64,000 nucleotides of DNA from Spirodela intermedia (Eukaryota; Streptophyta; Magnoliopsida; Alismatales; Araceae). The notes below the pieces were generated by a model. The model saw only the letters and a program-made list of their open reading frames with translations. It was not told the DNA's origin and did not search any database. The DNA is taken from assembly GCA_902729315.2 (NCBI GenBank), contig LR746269.1:4170001-4234000 (forward strand), written 5' to 3'. Made by a program: the position numbers and the translations under genes. Shown in pieces: positions 1-12,900 of the stretch (within the stretch, counting starts at the first letter, position 1; each line of letters opens with the position of its first letter).

Positions 1-968
1 TTTCCCTCTCTCTCTTTCTCTCTCTATCTCTAGAGGATATGCGTATATATTGCTCATACTTATTGGGTGGCATTTAATGATCTATTCACAATATCAATAC
101 ATCTATATTGAAATTCTAAAATAAGCAAAGCTTGGAATGATATTACAATTGGTCCAGCATCCATATAGGGTAGACATAGATGTATACGCTTCTGGGTCCA
201 TCCCTTTAGTCTCCAAGGTCAACCCTTGTGTGCATGCTTTCAGTCATGAACAACAAAAAAATTATAAAATATAAAATTTTGAGTCACCTTTAAATCTATC
301 AAAAATGACGTCCTTATATTATCTACTTAAATTTTAATAAAAAATTACTGCTTTAGTATAGCATTTAAGTTGGACGATCACCCTTGAATTAAATATTTTT
401 TGGGGTTTTTAGGTGAAAATTTCTTTATTCTGTGTGAATTACTGATATTTGATGAATTTATTTAATAATTTTTGAATCATATAATACCCGGATTCACTTC
501 ATCCCAGATTTCAGATGAAGATTTTGACTTTTTCTATTTGGATAAATAAATATAATTATTTCTCTTTGATATATTTTTGCTATTAATAAATGAGACATTT
601 GCAGATCTTTTTCATCTATTATTGCTATTATTGAGCTGCTGATTTTTACTTCGTAATAAATTAATGGAGAAAAGTGGAGGACCAAGATCCGTGAATGGTT
701 GCCCACACTGTGGGGTATTTGACCAATCGAGCTCTCCCTCCCTGACTGTTCCTGCGTTTGCCAGCCAGGGGAGGGTTGCTGGTAGTCCGAAGAAGAAGAA
801 GAAGAAGAAGAAGCTGTCCAACTCGCCATCCTAGGACCTTCTCCCGCCTGCGTCCGGGGTCACCGTCGCCTCACGGGTGGGCGGCTGCTTGTAGCACCGC
901 CGGGATCGGTCGTGCTTGGGGGATCGAAGGCAACTGCTCCCGTATATCCCCATTCTGATCGGGGGATC
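1..968. other. Upstream region and presumed 5' UTR of the PIGN gene
   Basis: AT-rich sequence up to about 660, then increasingly GC-rich up to the start codon at 969, as expected for a plant promoter passing into a 5' UTR. A CT-rich tract fills the first 33 bases. No convincing ORF with homology is present. Open frames on either strand here are low-complexity readings of the GAA repeat and its surroundings. No TATA box or transcription start can be assigned with confidence. Confidence 0.5.
789..813. repeat. (GAA)8 trinucleotide repeat
   Basis: Eight perfect GAA units about 155 bases upstream of the PIGN start codon, so probably within its 5' UTR. Length variation is likely. Read as protein it gives poly-Arg, poly-Lys or poly-Glu, which explains the spurious short ORFs here. 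Confidence 0.9.
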
Positions 969-3900
969 ATGGTGGGAGATGGAGTCGTCAGAGGAGGCGG
1001 CGGTGCTCGGGAAGAATCAGGTAATGTAGCCGGCGGCGCAGTCTTCCCTCCCTCGTCCGTCTCCTACGCTTACGAGTGGCAACGGCGGAGGAGGTGGCAG
1101 CAGTTGAGGAGACGGGAGACGTGGCTGGTGCTGGTGGGAATTGTGCTTCACGCAGTCTACATGCTCAGCATCTTCGACATCTACTTCAAGAGTCCTGTTG
1201 TACACGGCATGGACGCCGTGCCTCAGCGGATCTCTGCCCCAGCGAAGCGGCTGGTCCTTCTCGTCGGCAAGTCCTTTCCGCCTTCGTCTCTTTGATTCCT
1301 CTGCAACGTAGTTTGTTTTGGATGGCACTCTTCTCCATTTGGACGAAGAGGAGGTGACTAGTTATGGCTTTTGCCGTCTTATGGGCTTAATCTTCTTTCT
1401 TCTCCATTTTTGATGCAGCCGACGGCCTCCGTGCTGACAAATTCTTTGAGCCGGACTCTGAGGGGCATTTCAGGGCCCCTTTCCTCCGGAGAATCATAAG
1501 AGAGAAGGGTCGCTGGGGGATATCCCATGCACGACCTCCCACAGAGTCGAGGCCAGGTCATGTCTCCCTTATTGCAGGCTTCTATGAAGACCCGAGTGCT
1601 ATTACGAAAGGTAATCTTAGATAAAATACTATCGGTTGTGCTATTTTGATTCTTTGTTCCTTTTGCGGGCTCGATTCGTGGAGCACTAACTGTGACCGCG
1701 ATGTATCTGTCACTAAGGATTTATCGTCCCTTTCAGGATGGAAAGCTAATCCTGTGGAGTTTGACTCCGTTTTCAACCGGAGTAGACACACATTTGCCTT
1801 TGGTAGTCCTGGTGTTGTTCCAATATTCTGTGGGAATCTTCCTCATGCCACCTGGGGTTCCTATCCGCCTGAGTTTGAAGATTTTGCATCAGGTTAGAAA
1901 CCAATTCACTTGAAATGCTTTTGAAAAGGTAAATTATGAGTTAAATGCTGCAGTTGAATGACAACCATTTGGCCTCTCTGTGGTGTTTTGCGAATCTGTA
2001 TAAGTTTTCTCCAGTCATGCTCAAGGTTCGTTATTTCATGTCCATATATCGCCTAAGAAAGGAAAATTTGCAAGTCAAATTGTCTTTTGAGAAAATTGTC
2101 ATTTACAAAAATAGGTGCTAAAGTCGACTAAAGTACTCTTTGTAGTTCTTTGACGTTACAAGTGCAATCAACATCTGGGAGATGATAGTTCTTTCTCTCA
2201 GCAGTACAAACTGTTTAATGAGTCATATAATAATATTTTTCATGTGTTCTAAATGGATATCATTTGAAAACACATGAATATCCACACATATTTGAAATTG
2301 AATTTCTTAATGAAATGATTTAAAATCTTGAACGTCATACATGTACTTAGAGAGTAGAGCCATGGCATTATAGAAAAATCATCTGCAAAGGTGGTGAAGT
2401 TCCTGAAAACAGATGTAGAAGAAGTCCAACCTGGAGTTAAGACATCAGAGTGGAGTAATCCAGAAGATGAAGACTCTGATTACCTACGGATCACTCATCA
2501 AAGAAATTATTGCTCACTAGACCCCCGTCCTCCACTTATCTTAATAATTTGAAGATCTCGCAAAACACAGTGAGCAGTAACAAATGCGACAGAATAATAT
2601 TGAGTCTTCATTAGTTGAATAAAAAACAATAAATTTACACAAGGGGAATTAGGAGGAGAAAGGTAAATGAAGAAACAGTAACAACTCCATTACAGATCAA
2701 TGCTGGGTACCCATTTAGGAATTGAAACAATTTGAATAGCTGTTTTGTTGTATGTTGGAGGAAATCTGGATGGGTTACCTGTCATACTGGATGAATAGCT
2801 CATTGCAAGCTAGCATGTAATATGCTTTTTTAACATATTTCAGAGTCAAGGATGGTTTGACCACAGAGAGATTGTTGATATGTACCGACCAATAACAATG
2901 CTTTAAGTATTTGATTTCTAACTTACTAATAAGCAAATGAACTGCATAACTGAAGAAAATAAGAAATCGAATTTCAAATATGCCTGAACCTTTTTAACGT
3001 CTTCTTTCAAGTCAAAAGAGTAGCTGAGGCATTGAGGACCATTCTTTGTATTCTTCTGATCCGAAAGTGAGTTTTGATTTCCTATCAACATGGTATTAGT
3101 GTTTGTGATTCTTTTTACTTTTATCGGCTAATAGAGTTAGTCCTCGATTACATGTTCCTAAAAAATACACAAGAATACAGAAAAAAATAATGTACATGTC
3201 GAACACAAAATAAAGTGCTTACGTTGAATTTTTTCCAAAAGAGTGAGGTGACATATGGGCACAGAATAACATACCTTGTAGCATTTTTTTTCAGTTTTAG
3301 GCATGTGAAAAAGAGAATGAATGTGTATTTGTGTTCTAGGAAGATGAAATAACGCTAGTATGATGCAGTGATTAAGTGAATAAAGATTTTTTTTTTGACT
3401 TTTCCATTCCTGAATGTTTTGGCTTCTGGACCAACCTCTGGTCTTTGGGCGTTCTCACAACAGCATACTTGGAATGCCTTTTGATGGGTGGAAACATCTA
3501 GGGGTGATCTTTTCTGTAGATATTCTGTGTACAGTCCAATGGGAAGAGGTTTCTCAATTTGGTTAAATTGTTAATTATGATGTTGTCATAATTCTGATAA
3601 GGTGCCCGTTGTTACTTTTAAATTGACTTGTTTGAATAACTTCTGCTGTTCATTTCGGTCATGTGTCTAAAAAAAATCGTAGGATGAAAAATCTGAGTGT
3701 TGTGGAATCTGTATCAGAAAGATTAAGGAGTCATCTAATAACTTGGTAGGTTTTTTGGATTTGGTTTTACCTGACTGAAAACGTTTGTTGCAGATGCTTC
3801 TTTTTTGGATCAATGGTCTTTTGATCAATTTCATGACCTTCTGCATCGATCACATAACGATTCGAAATTGAAGCAGTTGCTTATGCAAGAAAGAATTGTT

Positions 3901-6900
3901 GTTTTCTTGCATTTGCTTGGTTGTGATACAAATGGTCATGCTCACCGCCCTCATTCAACAATTTACTCAAACAATGTTAGAGTTGTTGATCGTATTGCTC
4001 AAAGAGTTCAGAGCCTTTTTGAAGATTACTTTGGTGATAATCAGACATCTTATATCTTTACTGCAGACCATGGAATAAGTGATAAAGGTTTGAAAAACTT
4101 GCCTCTCATTTATCTCTTCTCCTTGTATTCTTTTTTCTTGGTAAGTGGTCATTGTTGTTTCTTCTGCTTTCACATATTGTTGCCAAGGGATCAGAGCATC
4201 CACAAGGCAAATTTGCGATGTCTATGGTGGCTAAGCACTTAGGAAAGCTTAGTATATCTTTTTTCCTTTTTAGGTAGTCCTCTTGAATGGACAATGCCAT
4301 GACAGTCATTTTTTGTGTGAAATACTTTCTCAAATTGTCAAAAACCATAACATTCTGCTTATCAGTTCCGAAACCTGTGTGATATGATGTAGAGTTAGCA
4401 TTTATTTAGAACTTGGAATAGTGACATAATTCAAAATAAAATCAAATAGATATTGACAACAGATTGAGCGACAATTATGGACAAAAACATTTATTTCTTG
4501 TTGTCGTAAAGTAGACATTCATGTGAAATAAAGTTGTGATTTAGATTGTCTATGACAACTTATTGATGAAGAATTTGGTCGAGTGCGAAGTTTTAAACTT
4601 AAAATCTGAATTCTCGCATGCAAGTGTTCCTTGAACTGGATCACCAGTTTAATAACCGGTGATCCAGAGGGAACGTCCTGTGAGGAACGTCCTGTGAGGT
4701 CACCAGATGGAACGTCCTGTGAGGAAGAATAGAGAAAAGGCCAAAAGTGACCACCTTCTGATACCATGTTGAAAGGAAGAGGGGGAAGAATGACGTGGAG
4801 GAACTTTCCTTTGTCACATAGGACAGAGGGGAAGAGCCAGAAACCACCTCACTTTTCATTGACAGTTGACACCACTTAAATAGGGAGAAAAGCCTACATG
4901 ATCTTCCCCAATATACCCTCAGGCTACAAGTTCTTATGATAACCATCATCATGGTATCAGTTCCCATAGATGATACATCTTTGCCTTGCAAATTCCTATG
5001 GTGTTGAATTCTCATTAAGCAAGAAAACTTGAATTCAAAGCCACTTGCCTGATCTACACACTCAGATGCGCTGCAGCTTCATTTATAGCTAGGTGATGCA
5101 TTAACATTTGTTTAAAGTCAAACATGCTTTTTGATCTCTATGTTCAATTAAGTTGTAAAAACATGTTCGAATTTTCTTGATTCAAACAAAAATAGAAAGG
5201 GACCTTCTTGGCACCCACCTCTTACCTATTTTTTCTTTTCTAAATGTATTGCTTCCATTATTTTCCAACAAGAAAAGCATTTCTTTTGTCTTTCATATTC
5301 TTTGTGAAATGTTAGAAAACTACTTAGGAGACTGCAAATTGAAGACTCATCTCTTACCAAAACACTGAAATACATCTGGGATTTTAGAAAAGATTGCTGC
5401 ATGTAAAGGATAGTACATTTGATCCTTACATCACCTGTTCACCATTCTTAAGAATTGCTATTCATTGCATCTTTATAAACAATTTTTTTAATAAATTGAT
5501 TTCATGCAAACTCTGTGATAGCTTTTGTATCTCATAGCAAGCTTTCCATCTCCATTTGCTAATCTTCATGCCTGGAAAACTTGTTGAGAATTCTATTAGA
5601 ATTTTGTTTACCTAAAAATATCTGAGATATTCGTCCTTGTGTGTTTTTGGTCTTCCTTTCCTAAGATAACTATGAAAATAAGGACTTATGCCGTGCTTGT
5701 AAAAATTATATTGTGTCATAACATCTCACAGATTCTTTTTCATGTTCTTTTCTTACACAACCAAGAAGATGCACCCATAAACTTATTTTTCCACTCTTTT
5801 GCCTTGCAATCTTGCCTTTTTCGGATCATTCCGGTGTCTTTTAATATGTGATAAAGACAATGAACTGGAAAAAGTGCTCAAACGTCTGTTTCCTTTTATC
5901 TATTGGTAGTTTTGTTAATTTGGTATAATGAAGAGCGTTGTTGTTCTTAATTCGTGCCACTCTATCTATGTATTTAATTTAACTATCATCTTGTGGAGTC
6001 AATTGGATAATATTTCTGTACATCTTGTAACATTAGATTCATTAGAATTTTCTCTGTCTCATTTCTCGTATATGCGACAAAATGCTACATGCACAATCTA
6101 ACATGTCGATCTTTTCGTTTTCATGAATAAGCGATTATAAATCCGTATTTCGCTAATTTCCTGTCGTCAATTGCCAGACCTTTTATCCCTGTCATCAACG
6201 TCATCCTTTTCCCTTTCTTTCGTTTCTCCTATTCATGTACACTTGCAGTTAGTGCTGCAGTATACGGTTAAATACCGGCGATTTTATCCTTGAGTCTCCA
6301 TCACCATTGTTTAGATTTTCTCCCAAATAAGCATGTTTATGCATGTAAAATTTAAATCAAAGGCATATATTTGTTAATTCGTATTTTTTTGGCCTAATTT
6401 ATCCCATAGCAGGTGGCAATAACTTGCGTTATTTGGTATATGAATATCTGAGTCTACATGCATTCCATATCCTCCAAAATTTCAGTTCCCGTACCATGCC
6501 TTTGCTAATGCCAAAGACGTCTCATATGATTGGAACCAAGTTTCCTTTGAATACTTAGTTGCCAGAAGTGGATTAAGGATACTCATGTACTAGATGCACT
6601 GCCTGACTTAAATTTTAAATTCTCTTGAATTTATGCATAGTCCATATCTCTTTTATTTAGATTTATTTTTTGATGGAGTAGTAGGAAGACTCCAATCATA
6701 TTCCTGAACAAAAAATGTAAGATGATTATCCGTGTCTGCTTTTAATATCCTGACATGATAATTGTTTTACATGCAGGAAGTCATGGAGATGGGCACCCCA
6801 CGAACACTAACACTCCGCTTGTAGCTTGGGGTGCTGGCATTCGGACTCCCAGTTTGTTGGCCCATAATAATCAATCTGAATATGGGCTTTCCTCTGTACA

Positions 6901-9900
6901 TGAGCACATACATGACATGCCCACGCCTGCTAAATGGGACCTTAATGATGTTGAAAGAGTTGATTTGAATCAAGCAGATATAGCACCTCTGATGGTTTGA
7001 TTGATTTCTCTTCTAACATACTCTTCTGTTGGTCCACGAAACCGATGTTGTTTCATTAGTCATTTTTCCCCTGATGGAGCTTCAAATTTCTCCAGGCTAC
7101 TCTAATTGGCTCTCCATGTCCTGTTAATTCTGTTGGAAATTTGCCATTAGGGTTCCTAAACCTGAACAAGGTTAGTCGCGAGTTTGCTCCTTGAATGTAT
7201 TGGCACTGTTTTTTTCCATAAAATTTTAGTCTCTTGGGGATGATGTGGGACCAATTTCATGTCCTTTAAATGAAAGACAACCCTTTTAGCATGAATAACT
7301 GAATATTTCTTTCGTGTTTATCTTTGTAAAGCGAGAAGAAGCAGAGGCCACCTTGTCGAACACAATGCAAATTCTCAATCAGTTCCTCAGGAAGTCTTGT
7401 ATCCTCGGAAGAAATCGTTATTGTTTTAAAAATGTGCTACTTTTCTATATCTTCTTTTTGTGTTCGAGCATATCTGGCCTTACCAAAATTTTGAAGGAAA
7501 AAAAAAGAATCCAAACACAATGACCCTCATTATCACAACACCACCATTTCTTTTTCTTCTGCATTATAGAGTTTTAGTTATTGTGCCTATTAAGGGCTCA
7601 TGATGACAATACAAATTTACTTAATGGTCCCAAGTGTATTCTGAAGGGAAGGGTGGTGCCTTGTTTAGAAAAAACCAACTTGCTTAATTAATCATCTAAT
7701 CTGTTAGTTGATTGCTGTATTATTTTGTTTGCTTTGCAAGTGCTGTTGTTTACTCACAAATGATTATTTTGAGGTTCACTTTTGTGTGTCCTTATCTTAC
7801 TTTTAGACGTGAAGCAGTCAAGCTCATTGTTTTTCAAGCCATTTAAACCATTAGAAAATTATCTATCCAGTTTGAAGCAGATTGAGGATCTTATCTTTCA
7901 GAGTGACTATGAAGCAGCTTTGAGGATGTCTCAGGATCTTAGAAACTTGGCACTGGCTGGCTTGCATTATTTTCAAACTTACGATTGGTTGATGTTGATG
8001 ACAACCATTACACTTGGATATATTGGCTGGATTCTCAATCTTCTTATTCATATCCTGCAGTCTTATACATCTCTGCAGAAACATGTTTCCATAATTGTTG
8101 ATGCCAACCAATGGAATACCACAAAAAGGGTAAACTTTTGAACATGTGACAATAGTATATTTTCTCTGAAATACTATTGTTTTGTTTATTTGGTATCAGC
8201 ATCAATGTTACACACTCTGTTGTGAATATATTTATATTGGGTTTTGTGTTGAGATTTTATTCTACATCTTTTGAAGTCTCTAGTCTCTTGGGATTTGCTT
8301 CGGCAAAGATTTTATCCTCTTCTTTTTTGTTTATGAGAATAAATGATAGATCTTCTGATTTCTCTCTCATATAAGTGTTCATGTATTGTCAAGTTGACCG
8401 GAGCCTTAACCTGCTGTAGCTTGTGTGCTATTATAATCTGGGTATATAAAGAGGAGGGTAAAATATTTTCATTGAGCCCCCTAACAATGCCTCAAATTGG
8501 TGTTATTGAGATCTCTTTGCTGAAGTTCTTTGAAGCGATTCTTTCTTTTAATTTTTCTGGTTACATAACTTGGCCATCTTTTAAAAATCATTGCTGTCTT
8601 TTCATCACTCAGTGTCATTGAAAACTGTCACCGATACACTCTTTTTTTCGACTTCAGCTTTTGCTTAAAACTTCTGATTTGTCTTCCAGTCTACATAAGT
8701 TTCCTACTCTTTCATCTTCATCTGCTAACTGGTTCTCTAAATGCCTGCTCACAAAAACGTGACACAGCTGCCATTTCAGAAGAGAATGAGGTAGTATTTC
8801 TCAATTTCGCCGTTTTCTAGATTAAAGAATTTTGGCTTTTCTGGAGAGCTAGTGGGTATTTTATATTTATATTTTGTAGTCAATAGTTCTCTATCATTGT
8901 GGAAGGTTTCATTGAATAAATAATTTCGGCATTAAAAAAATTAACATAAATTTCGATCACAATTCGTTGGCTGGTTGTTTCAAGTCATTCGGTTACTTTG
9001 CTAAAAGTCATAGTGAGGAGCAATCACCTATTGATCATTAATCATGCTGACCTGGTGGTGGATCATCTTATAAAGATATGTAGCCTATCTTGTTAGTTCA
9101 ATCATCATTCTCAGGCCTTGGGTATTGGGTTACGAATAGGAGGGGACCATTATCTAGAAACTTCTTCCAACAACTTACCATCCTAAACAAATATAACGAC
9201 CTTTCTTGTATGCATACTCAACTGTCAACCTATTTCAATGTAAAGTGACCGGTTTTTGTTCACGCCTATACGCACTTCCTAATGAAATGAATGTTGAAGC
9301 AAACTGATTTTACGCCCACAGGAAGTTCTTCACTATTTCATGGGATTTCTCATCGTGAGGAAAATTCTACTAAAATCACATAAGAAGCTAGTCATATTTG
9401 AGATATCTTCATGACGACTTTCACAAAATATTCACTAATATGTCCTATTTAAATTAAAATGTGTTTCATAATTTGTCTACTATATTTTTTTTAAAAATCA
9501 TGCTATTAGCTTTCTTGTCCTGCATGACTTGTATACATTTTTCACTCTGTTTAATTCTATTGTCTGATAAGATGAACATATATTTTCTCTCTATTTAGTA
9601 AAGTGAATGGACTTCAAATTTTTTGTGTTGGTATTTTTGATTGGAAAGTTATTACTTTACTTTCTCCCTTCTTTTGATCCATCTCACATTGGTAGCTCTT
9701 TACCTCAAGAATCTCTTCAGGATCCTTGTTTCTGGTGACAACCTAGAAATTAGGTCGTGTTACAGCCACAGCGGACATAGCCTCTTAACACGGGTTAAAA
9801 TATTTGCCTCTCATAGCCCCTGGATGCAAAGTGATGCCACTACATGTAAATGAATGTTTGGTGACATGTGTCTTATTCTCTACATCTAGTATCGTTTGTT

Positions 9901-12900
9901 TATAGGTTCTTTGGCCTAAACTGCACTATTTGAGTACATAGTGTTCCACTGAACGTACAATTAGATCAACAATATCTAAATTTTTTCTCTAAAACTCATA
10001 CTATGGTTCTACATTGAAGAGAGTACTATGTTCAATATCCATAATTTATATTTGGTGAAATACTCACATTATTTACCTCGCAATGAAGTTTGGTAAGCAG
10101 TTTATGATTCGGTGACACTATGATAGCAATATCCATTGAGTACTTCGTGTGCGATTGGGTGGGGAGCGATTTTTTTTTTCTTGAAGCTAAACTCTATCAT
10201 CCTTGACAGATTTGGAACTTTTTGACTAGACATGGAACATATTTTTTATCGAATTGTTGTGTAAATGATGGATAGGGAATGGAGTCTGGAAGCAAATTGG
10301 GAGCAATGGAAAGTTGTAGAGATATTTACAGAATATATACTACAATTAGCTTTTTGCGTTAAGAAACTTTCTGTTGCTTAGATGATTTTCAACTTTGGAA
10401 GTCTGTGGTTGTTAATGCTCTCCTTTCTCGTTTGAATCAGGTCTATCTGGGTGCCTGTCTGTTGACAGGATTGTATTCCTCTGTATTTCTTTTGGAGAAA
10501 TCTCCACTTCTTTACCATGTCTATTCTGCAACGACTATATTTTTATGGGCACAGATTTTCAGTAATATCCAGTTTATAGCGACTGCATGGAGGGGCTTTT
10601 CTGGGAAAAGATACAGTACTGTTGTGAAACTATGTTGTGCTTGTTTTGTGGCATTATTCATTCTTGAATTCTTGGTACGTATATTTCACTTTATTACTCT
10701 TTCTTTAACGGAAATTTATATGTTGTTCGATTTACAATTTATGTTTTCTTCTTCCTTCAGGTCTCTAGTTTCTCAGAAAGGAAACTGTACACCTGGTGTT
10801 TCATGACTACGGGAGCTGTTGCTGGGTCTTTTATCTTTTTCTGGAGAAGGCCTTCTACGGGAATCTTTTTATGCGTTGCTTGCTGGTTCTTATCCGGTTT
10901 TACCTTGATGCCTGCAGAAATTCCTGATAACACGGGACTTGTGTCAGTTTCTCTCTGAAATCTTCTTATCATAGGTTTTTTGGTAATTTTTTGGAGTAGT
11001 AAAGTATTCATATGAAAGAAGCTTGCAAGGCGAGCTAAGGTTTAGCCTCCCAAGTCAACTGGATGACTTCGAGTCATGGGAAAACTCTGAAAATGTCGAT
11101 CTGTTTGTATGGGAAACATCATGTCTTTGGTCATCTAAATTGGAGGTTTCTTGTAAAGGAATTAAAACTTGAAGTTTCAGTCTGGAAGTTTGAAAAAGTG
11201 TTTGCTTCTTATATTGGCATATACTCTGAAAGAAAGGTGCCTATCTAGGCATGTGAAGTATTAGTCGGATTTAAATGGTAGGGAAGGGGCAGAGTCGTCT
11301 GCAGTTGCTGAAGTCTTGGTTTAGAATGAAAATGTTTGTTTTTGTAATAAGAGTTGAAGCACATATGTGATTGTGATCGTAAAGAAGCTTGATTTTTGTA
11401 GAAAAGAGTATCTAATGATGAATATATGAACATTTTGAAGTTCCAGGTTGGGCGATCCTTGTTGCATTGTTGCAAATATTCCCTTTGTTTGATCCAGAAA
11501 ATGTGGCATTTTCTCCACAAGTCTTTGGATTCTCGTATGCTGTAGTTTGTGCACTGCTAGTAATAGGAAAATTTATCTATTGCTGATGAAGCATAGGATA
11601 GTGCGGTGATTTAGGTGTTCGCAAGATTGTTTCCTTTGTGTTATATAGTCTCGGCTTGCAAAACCTGTCTCCTTGGTAATGCTTATAGATGATTTTTTTT
11701 TTTCTTAAGGAAACTTGGTTTGACATCTCAGTACAACTAACACCAGTAAGATCACCTTTAATACTGTCAAAATCCTCATGTGTAAGGATCGGAAGGCTCA
11801 GCTAACTGGGGTCTGGGTTGCAGTAAATAACCACGGGTTAGAAGCAAATCGTGTTGCATAACTAAAGGTTTGATGCAACAGTGTAAGAATTTCTGTGTAA
11901 GACACTAGTCAAATTGAGTGGTATTGATATGGCCCATGTAAAGTTTACGTAGCATTCATTAATATATAATTAAACTAGGCTGTTTTACTTTCCTGCATAA
12001 AAAGCAACATAGTAGAACACCTTTCACAATTTAGCCTTTACTAGTATGATACACAGAGTTCACCCCCCATCCCTATACGAAGACTGGGTCAAAATATTTT
12101 GGGTAGGGGACAAAAACAACAAAGTCATCACCCATCAGAAACTAACTGTTCGAAATTCTTCCCAGTTCTTCATTTGTATCCCTTTGTTCCTTTTGAAGAA
12201 TGGATGTGGCTTAACTGTTCTTCTCATTGATGAGGTATTTACTTTGACGATAGTACGCCCTCATATATTTAGTCACATTGATTTGTGGAAAACCACTGAT
12301 TTAAGTGCACTTCATCTCTCCACCACTTTCAATGCATCTATTTGTTTCAGTACATGTGTGATTTTGTTTTTTATATCAATCTTTGCTATATGATACAGCC
12401 TAAACTATTCTTTTCTTTGTCCAATTCAATATGATGACTAATGCTTGAAAGTGATTGTGAAATATCTGCATCGCCTGCACCCTTTGGTTGTGGTGGAGGA
12501 TTCCTGAAGTATTCTGTCTGGGATGATATTGCCATCTGCTACTGTTTTGTTTTTTCCTCATTAGGGAATATGATACGATCCTCTTTAGAAGGATAGGATT
12601 GGGGCGAATTAGGTGGGAAATCAAATTGTATTGATCAAGCCAACTCTAACAGAATAGTAGAGGTATGGGCGTCAGAGTGACGGTTCTTACCAGAATATCA
12701 GAAAGGGAAGAGAGAACTGAGAAGTAAGGTGGGGAATGGGATTCGAGAGGATCCCCTGCCTCTCCTAGTCTGAACTTTCCGTCCCTTATTCTGTTCCTCA
12801 TAGCACCGTTTATATTCCTCTGTCATTCTCATCTGAGCCGTCGGATCTGTGGAAGCCTCCCGAAGCTTCTCTTGACTGCTTCGCATGTGACCTCCTTTTC

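Noticed and set aside
8690-8793. A possible extra PIGN exon between exons 8 and 9 (AG and GT at suitable places)
   Set aside because: All tested entries in the required phase meet a stop codon, and joining exon 8 directly to exon 9 keeps frame and domain continuity.
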